This document shows positions 55,312 through 64,000 of a stretch of 64,000 bases of DNA, piece after piece. The first letter of the stretch is position 1, and every line of letters starts with the position of its first letter. The position numbers were made by a program, and so were the translations under genes. The notes below the pieces were generated by a model. The model worked only from the letters and a program-made list of their open reading frames with translations. It searched no databases and was not told the origin of the DNA. Where the stretch lies: assembly GCA_022376925.1 (NCBI GenBank), contig JAIOJX010000030.1, positions 174,463,298-174,527,297 of the forward strand, written 5' to 3'. This DNA is from Tragulus kanchil. Lineage: Eukaryota > Chordata > Mammalia > Artiodactyla > Tragulidae.

Positions 55312-55994
55312 CCCTATAAGAATGCCAAAAAAAAAAAAACCCAGCTGCAAGAAAAGCAAAACACACAAAAAAATTCAATTCATATCACAGAGGACAAAGA
55401 ATTCCTATGAGTCACAAGGTAAAACCAACAATAGTATTAAACATGGGTAACCAATATGAACAGCTGGTTCAGAGAAAAACACAGCTATTACACACATGAA
55501 ATGGTTCTTAAAACTTTCTTTTAGAGAAATAAACCTATAAAGAGACAGCAAAATTGTTAGATGGAATATGATACAATTTAGTAAACACCTCATTGGCAAG
55601 ACTGTGGAAAACTATTTTTATGTGTGGTTCTTAGAAATACAATGTGAACTCATAATGACTAGAAATTCAGTGACATCATTATCCATCAAAATTGTATAAT
55701 TGATAACTGCTATATCCATCCACCAAGGAACCTCAAGTTTAGCAATGTACTACAAACACACACACACACTCCAATGTGTGAAGTCATGTGCACAAGATAC
55801 TCACTGTAGCAGTATTTATATTAGCAAAACCCTTGAAATAACCTAAACATACATAAATGGGAGAACAGTCAAATCAATTATAGTACATATATACAAAAGG
55901 AATAATTGTCAAATATTCAAAGGAAGAAACTCTATAGCTTCTGAAATGGAAAATTCCCTGAGATATACACTTAAGTATCAAAGACCAGGGCAGG

Positions 55995-56271
55995 GCTTCC
56001 CTGGTGGTCCAGTGGGTAAGGACACCACCTTGCAGTGCAAGGTGCACCAGTTCGATCCCTGGCCTGGGAAGATCCCATGTGCCCCGTAGCGGCTGGATCG
56101 ATGTGTCCAATTACCAAGCCGGAGCTCTGGAGTGCATACGCCCAGAGCTGGTGCTCTGCGACAACAGAGGCCACCGCGATGGGAGGCCCATAAGGGCTGA
56201 AGAACAAAGATGGATGAAAATAGATAAATGAAAGACCAATGGAAGTGGCCCGCCCACCCCCCTCCCAAAAA
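55995..56271 (+). mobile_element. CHR-like tRNA SINE (copy 2)
   Basis: Same insertion as 54899-55172. The target-site duplication 'aagaccagggcagg' lies at 55981-55994 and 56272-56285. Confidence 0.92.
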
Positions 56272-56331
56272 AAGACCAGGGCAGGACAGTATTTATACCA
56301 CATATAGGTATATTAATAAAGTACCTATTCT

Positions 56332-56649
56332 TGGGCTTTCCTGGTGGTCCAGTGGTTAAGAATCTGCCTCACAATGCAGGGGACACTGGTCCAATTCTTG
56401 GTCCAGAAAGATCCCATATGCCACAAAGCAACTAAGCCAGTGTGCCCAAACTATCATGCTCTAGAGCCTGCGAGCTGCAACTACTAAGCCCATGTGCCTA
56501 GAGCCCAAGCTCTGCAACAAAAGAAGTCACCGCAGTAAGAAACCTGTGTACCACAGCAGAGTAATCCCCACTCACCTCAACTAGAGAAAGTCCTCAAATG
56601 AATGAAGACTCAGCAGAGCCAAAAGTACAGACAAATAAATAAAAATTTT
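56332..56649 (+). mobile_element. tRNA-derived SINE, long form, with target-site duplication
   Basis: Complete element from 'gggctttcctggtggtccag' through 'gctctgcaacaaaagaagtc' and 'caactagagaaagtcctcaa' to 'aaataaataaaaatttt'. The exact 14-base target-site duplication 'aaagtacctattct' lies at 56318-56331 and 56650-56663. It is related to 36013-36284. Confidence 0.9.
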
Positions 56650-56796
56650 AAAGTACCTATTCTGACAATGCACAGTATATATTTTACATACAGACATTCA
56701 ACCGAGTAATAACACTGCTATTTCTCGGGGAGAGAAATGAATTCAGAATCAAGGTTTGGAGAATCTGAGAAAGGAAAACCTTTATGAATGTGAAGT

Positions 56797-57015
56797 GAAG
56801 TGAAGTGAAACTCACTCAGTCATGTCCCACTCTTAGCGACCCTGTGGACTACAGCCTGCCAGGCTCCTCTGTCCATGGGATTCTGAATACTGGCAAGAAA
56901 ACTGGAGTGTATTATCACACCTTCCTCCAGGGGATCTTCCCAACCCTGGGACTTAACTCACATCTCCTGCATTGCAGGCAGATTCTTTACCATCTGAGCC
57001 ACCAGAGAAGCCCCT
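56797..57015 (-). mobile_element. Bov-tA-type SINE
   Basis: Reverse: '(gtgaa)n'-like start near 56790, 'aaactcactcagtcatgtcc', 'ctcctctgtccatgggattc' and 'ctgagccaccagagaagccc'. Complete apart from a small rearrangement at 56884-56900. Confidence 0.87.
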
Positions 57016-57349
57016 TACAAATGTGGTACTATATAGATGTGCCACTTACTCAGATAAATTAAGTATAAAAAATTTGAGGTCCCTTTATTCCCTAATTTGT
57101 AGAAACTTCTTGTGAGCTCTTCCTACATTTTTACCAGGAGATCCCTAGATACTCTGAATCCCAACAGAGACTCAGTGTCTATGAACTCAAAGGGGGAAAA
57201 AATCAGAAAAAGAGAAAACACCTAAGTGCTATTGTTACTTCTGTATAGTGGGATTATGGATAATGTTTCCTTTATTTTTTATACTAAATATATACAAAGC
57301 ATATTTATAAATAATGAAAAAGTTACAAATGAATTAAAAGAATGCATAT
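57016..57349. other. unassigned AT-rich stretch
   Basis: No clear signature. It leads into the L1M remnant. Confidence 0.45.
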
Positions 57350-58252
57350 GCAACAGGTAAAATACTGAAAGACATATTATCTAATACAAATCAAAAAAAC
57401 TGGAGTAACTGTATTAATTTTAGACAAAACAGAATTCAGACCAATGAAATGTATCAGTGATAAAGAAGGGAATTACAGAATGATAAAGTGGCCAATACGC
57501 CAAGAAAACATAATAATCTTTTACGTATGTGCATCTAACAGAGTGTGAATTAACATGCGTGAGTTAAGAACTGACAGAAATGAAATAAGCAAGTCCACTA
57601 TTACAGGTGGAGGTGTCAAAACACCTCTCTTTATGTAATTGATAGATCAAGTAGACAGAAAATCAGTTACAATAAAAATGACCTGAACAACACTGTCATT
57701 TAACTTGATCTACCTGACATTTCTAAAATTCAGCATCGAACAAGAGAATAACCATTTTTCTCAGACTCACATGAAATATTCTCATAGACAGACCACACTT
57801 TGAGCGATAATACACACACATATCATACCAAAGTTAAAAGGAAAGAATTTGTACAAAGTTTATTCTCAATCAATAATTAAAGTAGAAATCCACAGCAGAA
57901 AGGGAAGTGAAAAAATTCCCCAATATCTGGAGATTAAACAAGACACTTTTGAATATCGTGTAGGTCAAAGAATTCTCAAGAGGAATTTACAGTTTACCAA
58001 AATTTATAGAATGTGGCAAAAGTGGTGTTAAGGGGTAAATTTATACCATTAAATTTATATATTATAAAATAATAAAGAAAAAAGAAAAACTAAAAAAATA
58101 TAATAATAATAATAAAGAATGAAAATCAATTCTCTCAGCATCTACAACAGGATAATACAGAAATAAGAACCATATACAATGACAGAAGAAAAGAATTGTA
58201 ATAAAATAGTACAGAAATTGAAAATAAGAAAATTAGTGGCGAAAAGCTGGTG
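57350..58252 (+). mobile_element. L1M LINE: ORF2 endonuclease-domain remnant
   Basis: Nucleotide order matches the old L1M ORF2 5' half: 'gaagggaattacagaatgat', 'ccaagaaaacataataatct', 'attgatagatcaagtagaca', 'agacagaccacactttgagc', 'aatatctggagattaaacaa' and 'gtgttaaggggtaaatttat'. The reading frame is broken many times. It runs to 'cgaaaagctggt', where other elements interrupt it. It resumes at 60162. Confidence 0.8.
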
Positions 58253-58596
58253 CTAAAAATAGACCTACCATATGACTTATTAATTCCACTCCCGGGTATG
58301 TACTTGAAAAGATACATGGACCCTATTGTTCGTAGCAGCATTATCTGTAATTGCCAAGATATGGAAGTAACCTAAGTGTCCATCAATAGATGAATGGATG
58401 AAAGATACCATGTACACACACACAGAGACACACACACAATGGAGTATTACTCAGCCATTAGAAGAATGAAATATTGCCATCTGCACCAACACAGATACAC
58501 CTGAAGGTTAATACCCAAGACACAGAGAAAGACAAATAGGGTATGACTTGTATGTGGAATCTAAAAAACACAACAAACTAATGCATGGGGGTGGAG
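58253..58596 (+). mobile_element. L1 ORF2 3' end inserted in L1M (copy 1)
   Basis: 'gacctaccatatgacttatt', 'gccaagatatggaagtaacc', 'tggagtattactcagccatt' and 'gacttgtatgtggaatctaa', the 3' end of an L1 ORF2. The duplicate is 59364-59707. Confidence 0.8.
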
Positions 58597-58599
58597 GGG

Positions 58600-58777
58600 C
58601 TCAGTAGTACTGAATGACCCTTTGAGATCTCATGGACTATAGCCTGCAAGTCTCCTCTGCCCATGGAATTCTCTAAGCAAGAATACTGGCGTGGGTTGTC
58701 ATTTTCTTCTCCAGAGGATCTTCCCAACCTCAGGAGAGAATCTGCATCTCCTGCAGGCTTCCACCTGGGAAGCCCTG
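58600..58777 (-). mobile_element. Bov-tA-type SINE (copy 1)
   Basis: Reverse: 'ctcatggactatagcctgca', 'gcaagaatactggcgtgggt' and 'tccacctgggaagccc'. The duplicate is 59711-59888. Confidence 0.86.
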
Positions 58778-58789
58778 GACACCAATAAT

Positions 58790-58942
58790 CTATTTCTCCT
58801 TGTGAGTTTTGGTAGTTTGTGATGTTTAAGTAATTAATCCATTTAATCTAAGTTATTAAATTTGTAGCGACTGAGTTGTTTATGGCATTCCTTTATTACC
58901 ATTTTAATGTCCCTCGAACTAGTAGTGCTAATTCCTCCTTCA
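58790..58942 (-). mobile_element. L1 ORF2 fragment, antisense (copy 1)
   Basis: 'aattaatccatttaatctaa', 'gagttgtttatggcattcct' and 'taccattttaatgtccctcg' read as antisense L1 ORF2. The duplicate is 59901-60053. Confidence 0.65.
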
Positions 58943-59710
58943 AATTAAAAGGAAAGAATTTGTACAAAGTTTATTCTCAATCAATAATTAAAGTAGAAAT
59001 CCACAGCAGAAAGGGAAGTGAAAAAATTCCCCAATATCTGGAGATTAAACAAGACACTTTTGAATATCGTGTAGGTCAAAGAATTCTCAAGAGGAATTTA
59101 CAGTTTACCAAAATTTATAGAATGTGGCAAAAGTGGTGTTAAGGGGTAAATTTATACCATTAAATTTATATATTATAAAATAATAAAGAAAAAAGAAAAA
59201 CTAAAAAAATATAATAATAATAATAAAGAATGAAAATCAATTCTCTCAGCATCTACAACAGGATAATACAGAAATAAGAACCATATACAATGACAGAAGA
59301 AAAGAATTGTAATAAAATAGTACAGAAATTGAAAATAAGAAAATTAGTGGCGAAAAGCTGGTGCTAAAAATAGACCTACCATATGACTTATTAATTCCAC
59401 TCCCGGGTATGTACTTGAAAAGATACATGGACCCTATTGTTCGTAGCAGCATTATCTGTAATTGCCAAGATATGGAAGTAACCTAAGTGTCCATCAATAG
59501 ATGAATGGATGAAAGATACCATGTACACACACACAGAGACACACACACAATGGAGTATTACTCAGCCATTAGAAGAATGAAATATTGCCATCTGCACCAA
59601 CACAGATACACCTGAAGGTTAATACCCAAGACACAGAGAAAGACAAATAGGGTATGACTTGTATGTGGAATCTAAAAAACACAACAAACTAATGCATGGG
59701 GGTGGAGGGG

Positions 59711-59888
59711 CTCAGTAGTACTGAATGACCCTTTGAGATCTCATGGACTATAGCCTGCAAGTCTCCTCTGCCCATGGAATTCTCTAAGCAAGAATACTGG
59801 CGTGGGTTGTCATTTTCTTCTCCAGAGGATCTTCCCAACCTCAGGAGAGAATCTGCATCTCCTGCAGGCTTCCACCTGGGAAGCCCTG
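59711..59888 (-). mobile_element. Bov-tA-type SINE (copy 2)
   Basis: Duplicate of 58600-58777 at an offset of 1111. Confidence 0.86.
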
Positions 59889-60057
59889 GACACCAATAAT
59901 CTATTTCTCCTTGTGAGTTTTGGTAGTTTGTGATGTTTAAGTAATTAATCCATTTAATCTAAGTTATTAAATTTGTAGCGACTGAGTTGTTTATGGCATT
60001 CCTTTATTACCATTTTAATGTCCCTCGAACTAGTAGTGCTAATTCCTCCTTCATTTT

Positions 60058-60106
60058 GTTATATATGTATGTTATATATATATATATGACATATATGTAT
60101 ATATTT
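60058..60106. repeat. (AT)n-rich microsatellite
   Basis: Imperfect AT/GTAT repeats ending in 'atatattttttc'. Confidence 0.88.
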
Positions 60107-60161
60107 TTTCTTGACAGAGTGGATATACGGTATTACTCATATAAACTGCAAACTAAAAAGA

Positions 60162-60432
60162 AAAGTTAGTTCTTTGAAAAAAAAAAAAACTCTTTAAAAT
60201 TAACAAATCATTAGCAAAGATCACCAATGAGAGGGAGAGAGAACAAATTACAAATAACAAAAATGAAAGCAGAATTACCACTACCAGTTCCATGGAGATT
60301 AAAATGACAGTAAAGAATACCAAACAACACAGTGGTTACCAATTCAGTAACTTAGGTTAAATGGATCAATTACTTTAAAGTCTCAAACTACCAAGACTCA
60401 TAGGGAGAAATGGAGAATCTGGTAGAGCCTAA
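60162..60432 (+). mobile_element. L1M LINE resumes: segment before the reverse transcriptase
   Basis: 'aaagttagttctttgaaaaa' picks up where 58252 ('aaaagctggt') stopped. It continues 'gcaaagatcaccaatgagag', 'agaattaccactaccagttc' and 'tcaaactaccaagactcata'. The interruption therefore lies inside one L1M copy. Confidence 0.7.
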
Positions 60433-60668
60433 AACTATGAGACAAAATGATGTAAAGGAAGTAGCATGAAGGCCTGTACTATCATAAGTGAAGAAAATAG
60501 GTATAGTCATTGCTCTGTGAGAAAAGGGGATCCTTTAGGGGTGCTGTGTGATGGTCAGGAGGGATGGGAAGGGGGGGATATACATATGACTAATCTGGGA
60601 ACATACATATCTGTAAACAACAAAACTCTGTAAAAGTTAAAAGTAAAATAAAGGTTTAAAAAAAATTA
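60433..60668 (+). mobile_element. inserted repeat 3' end, family not assigned
   Basis: Its right part, 'gactaatctgggaacataca', 'ctgtaaacaacaaaactctg', then a poly(A) tract, resembles 34276-34415. It splits the L1M copy. From 60602 on it is duplicated at 61761. Confidence 0.55.
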
Positions 60669-62920
60669 ATACACTTCCCCCCCAAAAGCATCAACCCCAA
60701 CAGTTTTACCAGTGAACTCCATCAAATATTTAAGGAAGAGAGGATACCAATTCTTCACCATCTCTTCCAGAAAACAAAAGGACTTTCTAACTCATTCTAT
60801 AAGAAGAAAATTACTCTAATATTAAAAATAAGACAAAGACATTACAAGAAAGGAAAACTAAAGATAAATGTCTCTTGACAATATATTGCAAAAATCCTGA
60901 ACAAAATATTGTCAAACTGAATCAAACTACATATAAAAACAATTATATGCCATGGCCAAGTCATGGCATTTACCCCAGGTATTCAGGACTGGCTCAAGGT
61001 TTTTTTTTTTTTTTTAAATCAATCAGTGTAACCACTGCATTACGAAACTAAAGAAGAAAATTTATTTAATCACATCTGTATAGAGAAAGCATTTGACATA
61101 ATTCAACATCCATTTATTATAAAAACTCTCAGCAAAGTATAAACAGAGGGGAACTTCCTCAACTTGATGAGGAACATTTATAAAAACTGGATACTTAACA
61201 TCATAATTAACAGTGAGAAAATGAACACTTTGTTCCTAAGATCAGGAGCAACACAAGTACATACTGACAATCTGATTTAATATAATACTAGAAGATGTGG
61301 ATAGTGAAGTAAGACAATAAAAGGAAATGAAAGAAAAGGAAAAAATACAAGTACCTGTTTTCACAGATGAGAGATGACATTATTGTCTATGTAGAAAACC
61401 CCAAAGACTCAACCAAAATAGAAACCCAGACAAACCCGTATTTCTTAACAAAGCTCAATGCAGTCTCACATAATCCAGCAATCATGTTTCTGGATAGTTA
61501 CTAAACTGATTTTAAAACTTACTTACGTCCATACAAAACATGCAATGTAAATGTTTTTAGTAGTTTTGTTCGTAATTACTGGAAGCAACTAAAATGTCCC
61601 TTAATAGGTGAATAAACAAACTGTAGTATATCTATACAATGGAATATGATTCAGTAATCTAAAGCAACAATTGACTAAGACATAGTAGAATGACTCCTAG
61701 ATGCATATTGCTAAATGAAAGACACCTATCTGAAATAGCTGTATCTTCTGTTATTCCAATCATACATATCTGTAAACAACAAAACTCTGTAAAAGTTAAA
61801 AGTAAAATAAAGGTTTAAAAAAAATTAATACACTTCCCCCCCAAAAGCATCAACCCCAACAGTTTTACCAGTGAACTCCATCAAATATTTAAGGAAGAGA
61901 GGATACCAATTCTTCACCATCTCTTCCAGAAAACAAAAGGACTTTCTAACTCATTCTATAAGAAGAAAATTACTCTAATATTAAAAATAAGACAAAGACA
62001 TTACAAGAAAGGAAAACTAAAGATAAATGTCTCTTGACAATATATTGCAAAAATCCTGAACAAAATATTGTCAAACTGAATCAAACTACATATAAAAACA
62101 ATTATATGCCATGGCCAAGTCATGGCATTTACCCCGGGGATTCAGGACTGGCTCAAGGTTTTTTTTTTTTTTTTAAATCAATCAGTGTAACCACTGCATT
62201 ACGAAACTAAAGAAGAAAATTTATTTAATCACATCTGTATAGAGAAAGCATTTGACATAATTCAACATCCATTTATTATAAAAACTCTCAGCAAAGTATA
62301 AACAGAGGGGAACTTCCTCAACTTGATGAGGAACATTTATAAAAACTGGATACTTAACATCATAATTAACAGTGAGAAAATGAACACTTTGTTCCTAAGA
62401 TCAGGAGCAACACAAGTACATACTGACAATCTGATTTAATATAATACTAGAAGATGTGGATAGTGAAGTAAGACAATAAAAGGAAATGAAAGAAAAGGAA
62501 AAAATACAAGTACCTGTTTTCACAGATGAGAGATGACATTATTGTCTATGTAGAAAACCCCAAAGACTCAACCAAAATAGAAACCCAGACAAACCCGTAT
62601 TTCTTAACAAAGCTCAATGCAGTCTCACATAATCCAGCAATCATGTTTCTGGATAGTTACTAAACTGATTTTAAAACTTACTTACGTCCATACAAAACAT
62701 GCAATGTAAATGTTTTTAGTAGTTTTGTTCGTAATTACTGGAAGCAACTAAAATGTCCCTTAATAGGTGAATAAACAAACTGTAGTATATCTATACAATG
62801 GAATATGATTCAGTAATCTAAAGCAACAATTGACTAAGACATAGTAGAATGACTCCTAGATGCATATTGCTAAATGAAAGACACCTATCTGAAATAGCTG
62901 TATCTTCTGTTATTCCAATC
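60602..62920. repeat. tandem duplication 15 (period 1159)
   Basis: Copy 1 is 60602-61764 and copy 2 is 61761-62920, overlapping by the 4-base microhomology 'cata'. One difference was found: 'taccccaggtattcagg' against 'taccccggggattcagg' (about 60973 and 62132). Confidence 0.97.
60669..61764 (+). mobile_element. L1M LINE: reverse transcriptase and C-terminal remnant (copy 1)
   Basis: 'agttttaccagtgaactcca', 'tcaccatctcttccagaaaa', 'gacaaagacattacaagaaa', 'aaatcctgaacaaaatattg' and 'agaaagcatttgacataatt' are the ORF2 reverse transcriptase in order. 'cagcaatcatgtttctggat' and 'caatggaatatgattcagta' are the C-terminal part. Poly(T) at 60996-61011 is an oddity inside it. Many stops. Confidence 0.82.
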
Positions 62921-63290
62921 ATATGATATTCTGAACAGGGCAGACCTACAGAGACATTATAAGATCAGTGGTTTCTGATAAAGAAGAAGGGGAGGAACAT
63001 TAGAATGGTGATGCCTAGGAAACTTTTTTAGAGCAGTGAAACTATTCTTCATGATTCCATAATTGTAGATATAAGATAATACACATTTTTCAAAACTCAT
63101 GAACCTTCACAACACAAAGAATGAATGCAATGTATACAGATTTTGATGAAATTATGCAGGAGATCACAGGAAATTTCAGTATGGAATGTAAAATGTGACA
63201 AAACAACCTAACTGTATTATATTTGTATGAAACAACCCTACTAAAGGTGAGCAAGGGGTAAGCTAATGACCTAAGTACCTTTGGAAAAAA
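61828..63290 (+). mobile_element. L1M LINE: reverse transcriptase remnant (copy 2) and 3' UTR
   Basis: The duplicate of 60669-61764 continues without a break into the L1M 3' UTR: 'atatgatattctgaacaggg', 'aagatcagtggtttctgata', 'gcagtgaaactattcttcat' and 'aaacaacctaactgtattat'. This confirms that copy 2 carries the natural right flank. Confidence 0.8.
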
Positions 63291-63560
63291 GCAAGTCCAT
63301 AAAATTAAAGACAAAGGAAACCATGGATGTATAACCACTATACTGTAGCTGGTGAAGTTGTTTCTCAGGGGGACATGGGTTCAAATGATGCTACTACCAG
63401 ACATGCAAAATGAAATTGAATAATTAAGCAAATAGATGCCCAACAATGAGAGTCACATTTTTCCTGGCCAGGATATGAGTTTATAGATTAGCAAAGGAGG
63501 ATAGAATGATCTGTATTTTCATGGGCTATTGTTGGAGATATCCATGTGAGTTGAATTTAA
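63291..63560. other. unassigned non-coding stretch
   Basis: No recognised repeat or frame. It includes 'ttcctggccaggatatgagt' near 63460. Confidence 0.45.
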
Positions 63561-63561
63561 C

Positions 63562-63564
<3 letters not shown>

Positions 63565-63597
<33 letters not shown>
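63565..63597. repeat. (AC)n microsatellite
   Basis: Sixteen uninterrupted AC units, the cleanest dinucleotide repeat in the window. It lies at the 5' edge of a BovB piece. Confidence 0.94.
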
Positions 63598-63598
<1 letters not shown>

Positions 63599-63599
63599 A

Positions 63600-63820
63600 T
63601 TCACTTGGACAGCAAGGACATCAAACCAGTTGATGGTAAAAGGAATCAACCCTGAATATTCACTGGAAGGACGGATGCTAATGTTGAAGCTCCAATACCT
63701 GATGTGAACAGAATGAATCATTGAAAAAGACCCTGATGCTGGGAAAGAATGAAGGCAGAAGGAGAAGAGGGTGGCAGAGGATGAGACGATTGGATGGCAT
63801 CACTGATTTAATGGACATGA
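63600..63820 (+). mobile_element. BovB LINE 3' region, cut by junction
   Basis: 'cttggacagcaaggacatca', 'attcactggaaggacggatg', 'gaggatgagacgattggatg' and 'cactgatttaatggacatga', then an abrupt change to L1 sequence at 63821. The usual BovB 3' end is missing because of the duplication junction. Confidence 0.88.
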
Positions 63821-64000
63821 TTCAGTAATCTAAAGCAACAATTGACTAAGACAAAATTTAAGGAATCTGTAGTATATCTATACAATGGAATATGATTCAG
63901 TAAAAAAAATTGACTAAGACATAGTAGAATGACTCCTAGATGCATATTGCTAAATGAAAGACACCTATCTGAAATAGCTGTATCTTCTGTTATTCCAATC

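Larger units (their letters stand above)
54241..56410. repeat. tandem duplication 13 (period about 1096-1099)
   Basis: Copy 1 is 54241-55311 and copy 2 is 55337-56410. The offset grows from 1096 to 1099 because copy 1 lacks bases within its SINE ('ctctgagtgc' against 'ctctggagtgc', 'gctcatgacaac' against 'gctctgcgacaac', 'ccacgcgatgg' against 'ccaccgcgatgg'). The join runs through a poly(A) tract at 55327-55339. Confidence 0.97.
57834..60053. repeat. tandem duplication 14 (period 1111)
   Basis: Copy 1 is 57834-58942 and copy 2 is 58945-60053. The copies look identical. The join is nearly clean: 'ctccttca', two filler A, then 'ttaaaaggaaag'. Confidence 0.97.
62780..64000. repeat. tandem duplication 16, runs off the window (period 1080)
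   Basis: 63867-64000 repeats 62780-62920 ('ctgtagtatatctatacaat', 'gaatgactcctagatgcata') at an offset of 1087 and then 1080. The join is scrambled: 63820-63852 is another small copy of 62809-62841, followed by 'aaaatttaaggaat'. The rest of the second copy would lie to the right of the window. Confidence 0.93.

Noticed and set aside
3108..63999. The ~1.1-kb units as a satellite or a new mobile element
   Set aside because: Units from different sites share no sequence, no terminal motif and no target-site duplication. Only their length is common.

Overview
This window is non-coding nuclear DNA from a ruminant. The diagnostic features are BovB (RTE-type) LINE pieces, Bov-tA-type SINEs (a tRNA-Glu-like head fused to a BovB-derived body), many CHR-like tRNA SINEs that share a 'gccaaagaacaaagatgg' tail, and artiodactyl L1 3' ends. 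I found no exon, tRNA, rRNA, CRISPR array or operon that I can support. All open reading frames are short. The longest ones (130-263 codons) are translations of SINEs or of L1/BovB remnants. The youngest-looking elements are the CHR-like SINEs, several with intact target-site duplications, while the Bov-tA copies are more decayed. That hints at a ruminant lineage in which CHR-like SINEs stayed active late (a chevrotain is one possibility), but the species cannot be fixed from this sequence.

The dominant structure is not a gene system. It is a series of 16 direct tandem duplications of unrelated sequence, each with a period of about 1.08-1.19 kb. Second copies begin near 4271, 13626, 16981, 22593, 25851, 29965, 32836, 37015, 43799, 45753, 48355, 51182, 55337, 58945, 61761 and about 63860. 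Within a pair the copies are almost identical. Differences cluster in the last or first few tens of bases next to the junction, and junctions are blunt, show 1-4 bases of microhomology, or contain short garbled filler. The units share no sequence with one another. The simplest reading is unmerged overlaps between neighbouring contig ends (false duplications), which account for about 17.7 kb of redundancy, so the true locus would be about 46-47 kb. The 16th unit runs off the right edge of the window.

Layout. 1-5.9 kb: L1 3' end, nested SINEs, antisense L1, MIR, first duplication. 5.9-12.5 kb: antisense L1M piece, AT/AC microsatellite, Bov-tA SINEs, a mariner-type MITE, MER5A-like element, BovB pieces, an ancient repeat split by BovB, L2. 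12.5-23.7 kb: duplications 2-4, MIR, Bov-tA, tRNA SINEs and a candidate old solo LTR near 21.0-21.5 kb. 23.7-34.3 kb: an inverted CHR-like SINE pair, an antisense L1 split by Bov-tA, duplications 5-7. 34.3-38.3 kb: L1 ORF2 C-terminal remnant with 3' end, two SINEs in a row, duplication 8. 38.3-42.5 kb: the most repeat-poor stretch, then L1 split by BovB. 42.5-52.3 kb: duplications 9-12, including a triplicated segment and a BovB reverse transcriptase remnant. 52.3-57.0 kb: a dense run of CHR-like SINEs and duplication 13. 57.3-64.0 kb: one long decayed L1M copy (endonuclease, reverse transcriptase, C-terminal part, 3' UTR) broken by other insertions and by duplications 14-16, then an AC microsatellite and a BovB 3' end.
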